From assembly GCF_001050345.1 (NCBI RefSeq), contig NZ_LFMW01000012.1, forward strand, positions 310,001 through 374,000: a DNA stretch of 64,000 nt, read 5' to 3'. Below are positions 27,983 to 37,094 of this stretch, piece after piece. The DNA is from Pseudomonas fildesensis. GTDB lineage: Bacteria > Pseudomonadota > Gammaproteobacteria > Pseudomonadales > Pseudomonadaceae. The translations under genes and the position numbers were made by a program. Within the stretch, counting starts at the first letter, position 1. The number at the start of each line of letters is the position of its first letter. A model generated the notes under the pieces. The model was given only the letters and a program-made list of their open reading frames with translations. It did no database searches and was not told where the DNA came from.

Positions 27983-28798
27983 ATGCCTGACTTCTCTGGC
28001 TTGCCGCTGGTGATCGAATCCAGCGACCTGCTCGGTCAACTGGATGCCGAACACCTGATTCTGGTGGACCTCACCAGTGCCGCCCGCTACGCCGAAGGGC
28101 ATATCCCCGGCGCGCATTTCGTTGACCCCAAGCGCACCCAACTGGGCCTGCCGCCGGCCCCCGGCCTGCTGCCCAACAAGGCCGACCTGGAAAAACTGTT
28201 CGGCGAACTGGGCCACACACCCGACGCTACCTACGTGGTCTACGACGACGAAGGCGGCGGCTGGGCCGGGCGATTCATCTGGTTGCTCGACGTGATCGGC
28301 CACCAGAAATACCACTACCTCGACGGCGGCCTGCTGGCGTGGCTGGCAGACAAGCACCCGGTTTCCACCGAAGTGCCCGCCTCGGTCGGCGGCCCCGTAA
28401 GCCTCACGCTGCACGAGGGCCCAACGGCCACTCGCGAGTACTTGCAAAGCCGTCTCGGCGCTGCCGACCTGGGTATCTGGGACGCGCGCGGCCCGCTGGA
28501 ATATTCCGGCGACAAGGTCCTCGCCGCCAAGGGCGGTCACATCCCCGGCGCAGTGAATTTCGAATGGACCGCCGGTATGGACAAGGCACGCAACCTACGC
28601 ATCCGCCGTGACATGCCGCAGATCCTCGAAGACCTCGGGTTGACCAAAGACAAAGAAATCATCACTCACTGCCAGACTCACCACCGCTCTGGCTTCACCT
28701 ACCTGGTGGCCAAGGCGCTCGGTTATCCGCGAGTCAAAGGTTATGCTGGTTCCTGGGGCGAATGGGGCAACCACCCCGACACCCCCGTTGAGATTTAA
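27983..28798 (+). CDS. rhdA: Thiosulfate sulfurtransferase (rhodanese, RhdA type)
   Basis: Two-domain rhodanese that transfers sulfane sulfur to thiol or cyanide acceptors. 271 residues, the same length as Azotobacter vinelandii RhdA, and the active-site loop CQTHHRS has its Cys at residue 230, as in RhdA. The N-terminal domain is the inactive rhodanese repeat. The ATG at 27983 follows AGGAGA. It precedes psd by 16 bases and is probably cotranscribed with it. Confidence 0.95.
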   Translation: MPDFSGLPLVIESSDLLGQLDAEHLILVDLTSAARYAEGHIPGAHFVDPKRTQLGLPPAPGLLPNKADLEKLFGELGHTPDATYVVYDDEGGGWAGRFIWLLDVIGHQKYHYLDGGLLAWLADKHPVSTEVPASVGGPVSLTLHEGPTATREYLQSRLGAADLGIWDARGPLEYSGDKVLAAKGGHIPGAVNFEWTAGMDKARNLRIRRDMPQILEDLGLTKDKEIITHCQTHHRSGFTYLVAKALGYPRVKGYAGSWGEWGNHPDTPVEI

Positions 28799-28814
28799 GG
28801 TTTAAGGACAGTAA

Positions 28815-29675
28815 ATGAAAAAGCAGTTGTTTATCCTCAGCCAATACTTGCTGCCACACCACCTGCTGTCGCGGTTGGCCGGCTGCATTGCCGAGTGCCG
28901 CGTGCGCTGGTTCAAAAACGCCTTCACCACCTGGTTTGCCAAGCGCTATCAAGTGGACATGTCCCAGGCCCTGGTGGAAGACGTGACCGCCTACGAGCAC
29001 TTCAACGCCTTCTTCACCCGCGCCTTGAAAGACGGCGCCCGCCCGCTGGACCAGACCCCTGGCGCGGTACTCAGCCCGGCCGATGGGGCGGTCAGCCAGC
29101 TCGGCCCAATCGAACATGGTCGCGTGTTCCAGGCCAAAGGCCACAGCTTCAGCGTGCTGGAGTTGCTGGGCGGTGATGCGGCCGTGGCTGCGCCGTTCAT
29201 GGGCGGCGACTTTGCCACCATCTACCTGTCGCCGAAGGATTACCATCGGGTGCATATGCCTCTGGCGGGCACCTTGCGTGAGATGGTTTATGTGCCTGGC
29301 CGAATTTTCTCGGTGAACCAGACCACTGCCGAAAACGTGCCGGAACTGTTTGCACGTAACGAGCGTGTTGTCTGCCTGTTCGACACCGAACGCGGGCCGA
29401 TGGCCGTGGTGTTGGTAGGCGCAATGATCGTCGCTTCGATTGAAACCGTATGGGCCGGATTGGTCACGCCGCCGAAACGCGAGCTGAAAACCGTGCGTTA
29501 CGACGAAGCTGCCCGTGCGCCGATTCACCTGGAGAAAGGTGCGGAGCTGGGTCGCTTCAAGTTGGGTTCGACCGCAATCGTGCTGTTCGGGCCGGATCAG
29601 GTGAACTGGGCGCAAGAGCTGGTGGCAGGTTCGCCGGTGCAGATGGGCCAGGGTATCGGGTCACCGAAGGACTGA
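28815..29675 (+). CDS. psd: Phosphatidylserine decarboxylase proenzyme
   Basis: Makes phosphatidylethanolamine from phosphatidylserine at the inner membrane. 286 residues. The self-cleavage motif LGST is at 250-253, so Ser252 would become the pyruvoyl group of the alpha chain. DGAVSQLG and the YHRVHMP segment are conserved. The start at 28815 lies 16 bases after rhdA. Confidence 0.97.
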   Translation: MKKQLFILSQYLLPHHLLSRLAGCIAECRVRWFKNAFTTWFAKRYQVDMSQALVEDVTAYEHFNAFFTRALKDGARPLDQTPGAVLSPADGAVSQLGPIEHGRVFQAKGHSFSVLELLGGDAAVAAPFMGGDFATIYLSPKDYHRVHMPLAGTLREMVYVPGRIFSVNQTTAENVPELFARNERVVCLFDTERGPMAVVLVGAMIVASIETVWAGLVTPPKRELKTVRYDEAARAPIHLEKGAELGRFKLGSTAIVLFGPDQVNWAQELVAGSPVQMGQGIGSPKD

Positions 29676-29681
29676 CACATT

Positions 29682-29795
29682 GATCGTTCCCACGCTCTGC
29701 GTGGGAATGCCGCCCTAGGCGCTCTGCGTCCGCTCTTGAAGGTCGCGACGCGGAGCGTCACAGGACGCATTCCCACGCAGAGCGTGGGAACGATC
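29682..29795. repeat. GATCGTTCCCACGC-type palindromic element, copy 2
   Basis: Begins GATCGTTCCCACGCTCTGCG and ends with its exact inverse, with internal GCGCTCTGCGTC and GACGCGGAGCGTC arms. It fills the gap between convergent psd and serB. No flanking direct repeat was seen here. Confidence 0.88.
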
Positions 29796-29805
29796 GGAGA
29801 TCGGG

Positions 29806-31020
29806 TTACAGCTGTCCGTCGCGGTCGCGAAAGCCCAGCAGGTACAACACGCCATCCAACCCCAAGGTCGAAATCGCCTGCTTGGCCGATTGCTTGACCA
29901 ACGGCTTGGCGCGGAATGCCACACCCAGCCCGGCAATCGCCAGCATCGGCAAGTCATTGGCACCGTCACCGACCGCAATGGTCTGCTCCAGACGCAACCC
30001 TTCCTTGTGGGCCAATTCCTTCAGTAGATCCGCCTTGCGCTGTGCGTCGACAATCGGCTCCACGGCCACACCGGTCACCTTGCCATCCACGACTTCCAGC
30101 TCGTTGGCGAACACGTAGTCGATGCCCAATTTGGCCTGCAATTGCTTGGCGAAGTAGGTAAAGCCGCCCGACAGGATCGCGGTCTTGTAGCCCAGGCGCT
30201 TGAGTTCGGCGAACAGCGTTTCGGCGCCTTCGGTCAGGCGCAGCGACGCGCCGATGGAATCCAGCACGCTCACATCCAGCCCCTTGAGCAGCGCCAGGCG
30301 CTCCTTGAAGCTGGCGCGAAAATCCAGTTCACCGGCCATCGCACGTTCAGTGATCTCGGACACTTGCTCACCCACACCGGCCGCCTTGGCCAGTTCGTCG
30401 ATGACTTCAGCCTCGATCAGCGTCGAGTCCATGTCGAACACCGCCAGGCGGCGATTGCGACGGAACAGCGAATCTTCCTGAAAGGCGATATCGACATTCA
30501 GCTCCTGGGCCACGCTGAGGAATTCGGCGCGCAAGGCTTGCGGGTCAGCCGGTTCGCCGCGCACAGAGAACTCGATGCAACCCTTGCCCTTGTCGGCCGG
30601 CGTGTCCAAAGGCATGCGCCCCGACAGGCGGTCGATATGGTCGATATTCAAACCGTATTGCGCGGTAATCGAGCTGACGCGCTGCAACTGCTCAGCTGTG
30701 ACCTTGCGGGTCAACAGCGTGACGATATGGCGCTTTTTGCCCTGGCCGTCGACCCAATGCTGGTAGTCCTCTTCGGACACCGGGGTGAAACGCACCTGCT
30801 GATCCAGCTTGTAGGCAGTAAACAGGATGTCCTTGAGCACCGACGAAGCTTGTTCGGTACTCGGGATTTCCACCAGGATCCCGAACGACAGGGTGTCGTG
30901 GATCACCGCCTGGCCGATGTCGAGAATGTTCACGCCACCCTGGGCCAGAACACCGGTAATGGCTGCGGTGAGACCTGGGCGGTCTTCCCCAGTGATGTTA
31001 ATCAGGACAATTTCGCGCAA
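29806..31020 (-). CDS. serB: Phosphoserine phosphatase SerB
   Basis: Last step of serine synthesis. 404 residues: two ACT-type regulatory segments in the first half (ITGEDRPGLTAAI near the start) and a HAD phosphatase domain with FDMDSTLIEAEV as the DxDxT nucleophile motif and VGDGANDLPML near the C-terminus. The start appears to be TTG at 31020 (MREIVLINITG), with a GGGGG stretch just upstream and no ATG that keeps the conserved ACT start. It is divergent from the YtjB-like gene, the same neighbour pairing as serB-ytjB in E. coli. Confidence 0.95.
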   Translation of the reverse strand: MREIVLINITGEDRPGLTAAITGVLAQGGVNILDIGQAVIHDTLSFGILVEIPSTEQASSVLKDILFTAYKLDQQVRFTPVSEEDYQHWVDGQGKKRHIVTLLTRKVTAEQLQRVSSITAQYGLNIDHIDRLSGRMPLDTPADKGKGCIEFSVRGEPADPQALRAEFLSVAQELNVDIAFQEDSLFRRNRRLAVFDMDSTLIEAEVIDELAKAAGVGEQVSEITERAMAGELDFRASFKERLALLKGLDVSVLDSIGASLRLTEGAETLFAELKRLGYKTAILSGGFTYFAKQLQAKLGIDYVFANELEVVDGKVTGVAVEPIVDAQRKADLLKELAHKEGLRLEQTIAVGDGANDLPMLAIAGLGVAFRAKPLVKQSAKQAISTLGLDGVLYLLGFRDRDGQL

Positions 31021-31090
31021 AGCGCACCCCCAGGCTGGAAAAAAACCGCATTCTACCCACTTTCAGTGACCATCGGGCACAGCCAGCGCT

Positions 31091-31118
31091 TTGCCGGTCT
31101 TGGGCCTGTCGCTATACT
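31091..31118 (+). promoter_or_regulatory. Putative sigma-70 promoter for the YtjB/AhpA-like gene
   Basis: TTGCCG (31091-31096), a 16-base spacer and TATACT (31113-31118), 37 bases before the GTG start. Confidence 0.6.
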
Positions 31119-31154
31119 GCGCGTCAACTTCACGGACTAAAGAGCCGAGCTCAA

Positions 31155-32684
31155 GTGAACCGGCCTACGCCAGTAAAAACCGATAACTTCTTCCTGCTGA
31201 TCTTCCGGGCACTGCGCCACCGCCGTGTACCGATCGCATTACGCATCGCCAGCCATAACGTGATCCTGGTCGCTCTGGCCCTGGTGATCTACGCCTGCGT
31301 GATGGGTTTGCAGTTCAAGCAGGCCATGCACGAGCAAGCCGACGCCCTGGGCGAGAGCCTGACCACCCAGACCGCCACCTCGGCGACTGAGCTGTTGGTG
31401 TCCAACGACATCCTCAGCCTCAACGTGCTGCTCAATAACCTGACCAAGAACCCGCTGGTGGCTCACGCCGCTATCTATAGCGTGGATAACCGAATCATGG
31501 CCGAAGCCGGGCAGCGCCCGAAAAACGGCCTGCTCGGTGAGGCAGAAGGTCTGTATCAGAGCAATATCACGTTTCAGGATGTGAAGGCAGGCCAACTGCG
31601 CATCAGCCTCGATATGCAGCAATTTCAGCAGCCGATGACTATCAGCCTGCAGAGCATGGGCATCCTCAGCGCGATCCTGCTGGCATTGGCCCTGGCCTTG
31701 AGCCTGCGCCTGGGGCGGCATATCTCCACGCCCTTGATGCAACTGCGCATCTGGCTTCGGGATATCGACGAACACACCCCGGCCACCGACCGCCAGGATG
31801 AAATCGGCGACCTCGCGCGCCAGCTCCACGCCAGCTTCGCCCCTGAACCGGTCGTGCCCGAGGTTGAACCCGAGCCCGAGTACGACGACACCGATTACGA
31901 CGACGAACCCGAATTTGAAGTCCGCAACCTGCGCGACCCAGGTTTTGACGAAAGTCCGCCGGTGGCTGGCCTGAAGCCCGCGCCGCGCCACGTAATCCAG
32001 GCCGAAGAAGACGATTTGGACGACGAAGACCCGTTCGCCGACCTGCGCGATACCTCGGCCAGCCCGGCCGTCGCGCCAAAGCCTGTCCCCGCGAAGAACA
32101 CCGAACCCCAGCACAGCGCCGTACTGGCCGTGCAACTGGGCGCCCAGGACCAACTGCGCCGCCTGCCCCGTGCCCGCCTGACGGAATTGCTGGAACGCTA
32201 CCGCGATTGCCTCGACCAGGCCGCCTCGCTCTACCAGAGCGAGCTGCACACCCTGAACGACGGCAGCACGCTGATGCTGTTCCACAGCGAAGACAGCGGC
32301 GAAGACTACCTGACCAACGCCATTTGCTGCGGCGAACTGCTGCGGGCCCTGGGCCATGAGTTGCAGATAGAAGTAGCCGACAGCGGCATTACGCTGCAAC
32401 TGCAACTGGGCCTGACGGTGGGTGACGATCTGTTCGGCATGAGCCAGATCGACCTGCTGCTGACCGAGATCGCCCAGGACGCCCTGGCCTTGTCCCAACA
32501 CAGCCGCAACCTGCTGCTGGTGGAGCGCAAGATCAGCGAAGACACGCTGATCCGCCAACGCGCACGCATCCGCCCGATTGCCAGCCCGGAGGGGGCCAGC
32601 TGTGTGGAGCGGTTGATGGAACCTTACCCGTCGATGCTGGAGCGACAGTTGGCGCGGATGCACGAGACCCGTGTGAAGCCCTAA
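31155..32684 (+). CDS. YtjB/AhpA-family membrane protein with HAMP and degenerate cyclase-like domain
   Basis: 509 residues. A cytoplasmic N-terminus is followed by helix 1 (about 33-50), a periplasmic SMP/YtjB-type segment, helix 2 (about 171-189), a HAMP-like stretch ending DEIGDLARQL, and a very acidic linker rich in Glu, Asp and Pro (about 230-310). A globular domain from about 319 to 440 is reminiscent of class III nucleotide cyclases: AVLAVQLGAQ where the first metal Asp would be, and NDGSTLMLF resembling the GDG(V/F)MAxF strand. The first Asp is missing, so activity is doubtful. The start is GTG at 31155. Function is unknown; the E. coli relative is also encoded beside serB. Confidence 0.75.
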   Translation: MNRPTPVKTDNFFLLIFRALRHRRVPIALRIASHNVILVALALVIYACVMGLQFKQAMHEQADALGESLTTQTATSATELLVSNDILSLNVLLNNLTKNPLVAHAAIYSVDNRIMAEAGQRPKNGLLGEAEGLYQSNITFQDVKAGQLRISLDMQQFQQPMTISLQSMGILSAILLALALALSLRLGRHISTPLMQLRIWLRDIDEHTPATDRQDEIGDLARQLHASFAPEPVVPEVEPEPEYDDTDYDDEPEFEVRNLRDPGFDESPPVAGLKPAPRHVIQAEEDDLDDEDPFADLRDTSASPAVAPKPVPAKNTEPQHSAVLAVQLGAQDQLRRLPRARLTELLERYRDCLDQAASLYQSELHTLNDGSTLMLFHSEDSGEDYLTNAICCGELLRALGHELQIEVADSGITLQLQLGLTVGDDLFGMSQIDLLLTEIAQDALALSQHSRNLLLVERKISEDTLIRQRARIRPIASPEGASCVERLMEPYPSMLERQLARMHETRVKP

Positions 32685-32699
32685 AGAACGACCGCGGAC

Positions 32700-32794
32700 A
32701 ATGTGGGAGGGGGGCTTGCTCCCGATAGCGGGGTATCAGTCAGCACATGCATTGACTGACGCACAGTTATCGGGAGCAAGCCCCCTCCCACATT
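32700..32794. repeat. REP doublet (REPIN-like palindrome)
   Basis: Arms AATGTGGGAGGGGGGCTTGC followed by TCCCGATA, and TATCGGGAGCAAGCCCCCTC followed by CCACATT, separated by about 40 bases with a further weak inverted repeat (GTCAGT/ACTGAC). It lies just after the YtjB-like gene and before the terminator at 32828. Confidence 0.88.
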
Positions 32795-32827
32795 TGACCT
32801 GTGGTGCGACTCATATCTCAACCCAAC

Positions 32828-32859
32828 AAAAAGGCCCGCTTACTCAGCGGGCCTTTTTT
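32828..32859. terminator. Bidirectional terminator
   Basis: A5, stem GGCCCGCT/AGCGGGCC with loop TACTC, then T6. It sits between the convergent YtjB-like gene and the PqiC-like lipoprotein gene, with a T run in either direction. Confidence 0.88.
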
Positions 32860-32875
32860 GTTTCGGCGATTCAGA

Positions 32876-33586
32876 TCAGAACCTGAACACTTCCATATCT
32901 GTACGAATCGGCGCCGCCATCGGCATCTTCGGTTTTTCCGGGGTTACCGGCTTGGCTTGTACCGGGGCTTGCTTGCGCGGTGCCTCGGCGATTGGCGGCT
33001 GGTTGGCCAATGGTTTGAGGGCCACCGACAACTGCTGCGCCAAGTGCTGCAACAGCACACCCTGGGCCTGGACCTGGGACGCGGTGGTGCCGGTGTGCTC
33101 TTCCTGCAGGTGCACGATGCGGTTATCGCGCACCTGGCCGCGACGATCGATCAAGCGCCACTGCGCATCGAGGATCGCCGGTTGCGACTTGCCGGAATCA
33201 AGCCGGGTAATCGTCAGCAACACCTGCACATCCGGGGTGAAGCCGGTTGGCGCGGGCGCCAGGACCACACGCTGGCTGTCCAGCTGCCCGGCGACCTGAC
33301 GCAACATCAACTGATTGATATCGGACGACAAACTGCCGGCCCAACGACCATCAAGGGAACCTTGCAGGCTACCGTCGTTCTGACGTTGCAGCAGGGTTTC
33401 GCGTTGCAGGTAATCAGCCACGACCACCGGCCCCAATAAAACCGACATACCTGCGGCTTGTGCTGGTTGAACCGGACTTCCGCTGTCCAGCTGGTACAGC
33501 GACACAGGCTTGTGTGTGCTGCAACCCGCCAGCCCCAGAAGGCCAGCGAGCATGAAAAATAAAGGAAGGCGTGGAGCAGTCATCAT
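32876..33586 (-). CDS. PqiC/ABC-type transport auxiliary lipoprotein
   Basis: Outer-membrane lipoprotein candidate of 236 residues with signal peptide and lipobox LAGC (Cys about residue 22), then a conserved YQLDSG segment typical of the PqiC/LptE-like DUF330 family that works with MCE-type lipid transporters. The tail from about 200 on is Pro/Lys/Ala-rich. No pqiA, pqiB or other MCE gene is adjacent, so it appears as an orphan here. The start is ATG 33586 or 33583; GGATGGG precedes both. Confidence 0.82.
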   Translation of the reverse strand: MMTAPRLPLFFMLAGLLGLAGCSTHKPVSLYQLDSGSPVQPAQAAGMSVLLGPVVVADYLQRETLLQRQNDGSLQGSLDGRWAGSLSSDINQLMLRQVAGQLDSQRVVLAPAPTGFTPDVQVLLTITRLDSGKSQPAILDAQWRLIDRRGQVRDNRIVHLQEEHTGTTASQVQAQGVLLQHLAQQLSVALKPLANQPPIAEAPRKQAPVQAKPVTPEKPKMPMAAPIRTDMEVFRF

Positions 33587-33717
33587 CCCATCCAGGTGGC
33601 TGCCACAAGGCGAACCACAATGTAATACTTAAAAATAACCTAAACACGCTCGGCCACGCCGGCGCTGGAAAGGCCATATCATCCGTGAATATGCGCCATG
33701 ACTCCAGCGCCAAAGCG

Positions 33718-33745
33718 TCGATCTACGCGCTAAATCGTAGATCGA
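33718..33745. repeat. Perfect 10-bp inverted repeat near parC stop
   Basis: TCGATCTACG, 8 bases, CGTAGATCGA. It lies 15 bases beyond the parC stop. No T run follows on either strand, so it is not a standard terminator. The rest of the 174-base gap between parC and the lipoprotein gene shows nothing I recognise. Confidence 0.75.
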
Positions 33746-33760
33746 GGGCTCTAATCCGCC

Positions 33761-36025
33761 TTAAACCGGCGTTTCCACCAACAAAGCGTCCACCCGCTGG
33801 AATCCGCGAGGCAGTTTATTACCACGTCGACCACGCTCGCCCTTGTAGTGTTCAAGGTCATCAGGGCGTAATGACAACGTGCGCTTACCGGCCTGGAGCA
33901 CCAGCGTAGAGCCTTCCGGGACCACGGCGATGTCGGTCACGTACTCTTCGCGACTGGCCACCCGCTCGCCGGGAATGCCAATGATCTTGTTACCCTTGCC
34001 TTTGCCCAACTGCGGCAAATCGCTGATCTTGAACACCAACAAGCGCCCTTCGGTAGTCACCGACGCCAGCCAATTGCTTTCGCGGTTTTCGACTGTTCGC
34101 GGCAGGATCACCTTGGCGTTGTTCGGCAGGCTCAACAGCGCCTTGCCCGCCTTGTTCTTGGCCAGCAGGTCTTCACCCTTGACCACAAAACCGTAACCGG
34201 CGTCGGAAGCGATCACGTACAGCGAGTCGTCGTCCGGCAGCAGCACGCATTCAAAATTCGCGCCCGGTGGCGGCGTCAGGCGCCCGGTCAACGGCTCGCC
34301 CTGGCCCCGTGCGGACGGCAAGGTGTGGGCCGGCACCGAGTAACTGCGCCCCGTGGAGTCGATAAACACCGCAAACTGGTTGGAACGCCCGGCCGCAGAG
34401 GTTTTGAAACCGTCACCGGCCTTGTACGACAGACCTGTGGCATCAATATCATGCCCCTTGGCAGAACGAACCCAACCCTTTTCCGACAGAACGACAGTAA
34501 TTTTCTCGTTTGGCAGCAGCTCGGTTTCTGTCAGGGCCTTGGCTTCGGTGCGCTCGACGATAGGCGAGCGGCGGTCGTCGCCATAGGTTTCCGCGTCTTT
34601 GATCAACTCTGTGCGCACCAGCTTCTTGAGCTTGGTTTCGCTGCCCAGCAGCGCTTGCAGCTTGGCTTGCTCCTTGAGCAACGCGTCCTGTTCGTCGCGC
34701 AGCTTCATTTCTTCCAGTCGCGCCAACTGGCGCAATCGGGTGTCGAGGATGTAGTCAGCCTGGATCTCGCTCAGCTCGAAACGCGCGATCAGCTCGGCTT
34801 TCGGGTGCTCGGCGGTACGGATGATGTGGATCACCTCATCCAGGTTGAGGTAGGCAATCAGCAAACCGTCCAACAGGTGCAGGCGGCGCTCGACCTTATC
34901 GAGGCGGAATTGCAGGCGGCGACGCACGGTCTGTACCCGGAACTCCAGCCACTCCACCAGCAGGTTGCGCAGGTTTTTCAGCTGCGGCTTGCCGTCCAGG
35001 CCAATGATGTTGACGTTGACCCGGTAGCTGGACTCAAGGTCGGTGCTGGCAAACAGATGCTGCATCAACACCTCGTGATCGACCCGGCTATTGGTCGGGA
35101 TGATCACGATGCGGCATGGGTTTTCGTGGTCGGACTCATCACGCAGGTCGGCAACTTGCGGCAGTTTCGACGGCTTTGCCTGCATCATCGCGGCAATCTG
35201 CTCCAACACCTTGGCGCCAGACACCTGGTGCGGCAGCGCGGTGACAATAATGTCGCCATCTTCAATCTGGTAAACGGCGCGCATGCGCACCGAGCCCTTG
35301 CCGGTCTCGTACATCTTCAGCAGGTCGGCGCGCGGCGTGATGATTTCCGCTTCGGTCGGGTAATCCGGACCCTGGATGTGCTCGCAGAGCTGCTCGACCG
35401 TGGCTTTGGGCTCATCCAGCAAGCGCACACAGGCCGAGGCGACTTCCCGCAGGTTGTGCGGCGGCACGTCAGTGGCCATGCCGACCGCAATACCGGTGGT
35501 GCCATTGAGCAGGATGTTCGGCAAACGTGCCGGCAACACCAAAGGTTCGTCGAGGGTGCCGTCGAAGTTCGGGCCCCAGTTCGCGGTGCCCTGGCCCAGC
35601 TCGCTGAGCAGCACTTCGGAATAACGCGACAGGCGCGCCTCGGTGTAACGCATGGCGGCGAAGGACTTGGGATCATCCGGCGCGCCCCAGTTACCCTGGC
35701 CGTCCACCAGCGTGTAGCGGTAGCTGAACGGCTGGGCCATCAGCACCATGGCTTCGTAGCACGCCGAGTCGCCGTGGGGGTGGAACTTACCGAGCACGTC
35801 ACCGACGGTACGCGCCGACTTCTTGTGCTTGGAATCGGCGTCCAGCCCCAACTCACTCATGGCGTAGATAATGCGCCGCTGCACAGGCTTCAGGCCGTCG
35901 CCAATATGCGGCAAGGCACGGTCCATGATCACGTACATGGAGTAGTTGAGGTAGGCACTTTCGGTGAAGTCAGCCAGCGACCGGCGTTCTACGCCATCTA
36001 AGCTGTCTGCGAGGATGTCACTCAT
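33761..36025 (-). CDS. parC: DNA topoisomerase IV subunit A
   Basis: DNA-cleaving subunit of topoisomerase IV, which decatenates daughter chromosomes. 754 residues, with the winged-helix and tower domains (catalytic Tyr in the conserved AAMRYTEARLS segment) and C-terminal beta-pinwheel repeats. The quinolone-resistance region reads HPHGDSACYEAM, with the Ser and Glu expected of a susceptible-type enzyme. The start is ATG 36025. It is separated from parE by the esterase-like gene, all on one strand. Confidence 0.98.
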   Translation of the reverse strand: MSDILADSLDGVERRSLADFTESAYLNYSMYVIMDRALPHIGDGLKPVQRRIIYAMSELGLDADSKHKKSARTVGDVLGKFHPHGDSACYEAMVLMAQPFSYRYTLVDGQGNWGAPDDPKSFAAMRYTEARLSRYSEVLLSELGQGTANWGPNFDGTLDEPLVLPARLPNILLNGTTGIAVGMATDVPPHNLREVASACVRLLDEPKATVEQLCEHIQGPDYPTEAEIITPRADLLKMYETGKGSVRMRAVYQIEDGDIIVTALPHQVSGAKVLEQIAAMMQAKPSKLPQVADLRDESDHENPCRIVIIPTNSRVDHEVLMQHLFASTDLESSYRVNVNIIGLDGKPQLKNLRNLLVEWLEFRVQTVRRRLQFRLDKVERRLHLLDGLLIAYLNLDEVIHIIRTAEHPKAELIARFELSEIQADYILDTRLRQLARLEEMKLRDEQDALLKEQAKLQALLGSETKLKKLVRTELIKDAETYGDDRRSPIVERTEAKALTETELLPNEKITVVLSEKGWVRSAKGHDIDATGLSYKAGDGFKTSAAGRSNQFAVFIDSTGRSYSVPAHTLPSARGQGEPLTGRLTPPPGANFECVLLPDDDSLYVIASDAGYGFVVKGEDLLAKNKAGKALLSLPNNAKVILPRTVENRESNWLASVTTEGRLLVFKISDLPQLGKGKGNKIIGIPGERVASREEYVTDIAVVPEGSTLVLQAGKRTLSLRPDDLEHYKGERGRRGNKLPRGFQRVDALLVETPV

Positions 36026-36098
36026 GCGGGCCTCATCAATGTTGGGTGAGGCGCAGCGGAAATGCCGCTGCGCTGATTCAATTCAAAAGTTGGAAAGC

Positions 36099-37094
36099 TC
36101 ATGGCTGGGCACTCCAGCCACTGGCCGGGGCGGCGAAACGATAGACCATCGGGCGTTTTTCACCGTCGGCGCGCGGGCCGAAATTATTGTCGAGGCCCAG
36201 CCACGCTCCGTCAGCGTCTATTACCAGTGCCTCGGCCAGGCCGTACAGCTGGGCATAACGGCGGTTCGGCGTGAGGGTTTCGTCGGCAAACGACCAGCAC
36301 AGCTCAATCTTGGCCGTCACCGCATCGCGCCGGCAAATCTGGAACGCATTGCGCTCCAGGGTAAACAGCTTGCCGTTGAACAGGGCCAGGTCGGCAAAAT
36401 CCTTGGACACGGCCTTGCCGTTGGTGAACTGGGCGGGCTGCACTTCCTGGCCGGCCTCGCTCAGCAACACGCAAGGGCCATCGCAATCCCACAGGGTTTG
36501 CGGGCGCTTGATGGAAATCAGCCCGCGTCGCTCTCGCTCCGCCGCCAGCCAGATTTGATTGCCCTCGGGATTCACCGCCAAGCCTTCAAACAAGGCATTG
36601 AAGTGCAGCAGCATTCCGCTGGCGCGGGCTTCACGGACCATGCCGGGAGCGATCTTCAACCATTCAGGTGCGCCGGTCGCCGGCACTTGCAGTACTGCGG
36701 CATGAGCTTCGCTGACAATGTAGCGATTACCGGCGGCATCGCAGCTGATGCCTTCAAAATCCAGGTCGCCACCACGAACGAACGAAGCGGCCTTGGTGCG
36801 CGACCGTAAGCCCCAGGGCAAACCAGACTCAGGCACGGGCGGCACGTCGATCTTCACCGTTTCGGCCTTCCAGGTCGGAGCGCTGATATCCAGACGGTAG
36901 ATCTGGTCGTCATCGCGATCAGAAACCGTCCACAGCTCCTTGCCACACAGGGCCAGGCCCGACAAATTGCCGCCGCGCATCCCGTCCACCGGGTGCTCGG
37001 ACACAAGCTTGAGCTCAGCCACGGGCGCGGCGACCACTGGGGTGGCTGCCAACCCGCTCAACATCAGGATCGCCAGGGCGAAACCTGTGCGCAT
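36099..37094 (-). CDS. Esterase-like activity of phytase family protein, secreted
   Basis: 331 residues with an N-terminal signal peptide (MRTGFALAILMLSGLAATPVVAA) and a beta-propeller-like body with repeated strands such as GGNLSGLALCG, GGDLDFEGISCDAAGN and FEGLAVNPEGNQIWLAAE. These resemble the phytase-like esterase family (PF13449). Six Cys in the mature part could form disulfides in the periplasm. The ATG overlaps the parE stop by one base (TGATG), and parC follows after 73 bases, so it is cotranscribed with topoisomerase IV genes although no functional link is obvious. Substrate unknown. Confidence 0.8.
   Translation of the reverse strand: MRTGFALAILMLSGLAATPVVAAPVAELKLVSEHPVDGMRGGNLSGLALCGKELWTVSDRDDDQIYRLDISAPTWKAETVKIDVPPVPESGLPWGLRSRTKAASFVRGGDLDFEGISCDAAGNRYIVSEAHAAVLQVPATGAPEWLKIAPGMVREARASGMLLHFNALFEGLAVNPEGNQIWLAAERERRGLISIKRPQTLWDCDGPCVLLSEAGQEVQPAQFTNGKAVSKDFADLALFNGKLFTLERNAFQICRRDAVTAKIELCWSFADETLTPNRRYAQLYGLAEALVIDADGAWLGLDNNFGPRADGEKRPMVYRFAAPASGWSAQP

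Noticed and set aside
33718..33745. A dif-like recombination site or terminator after parC
   Set aside because: The inverted repeat does not resemble known dif sequence and has no T run; kept only as an unexplained repeat.
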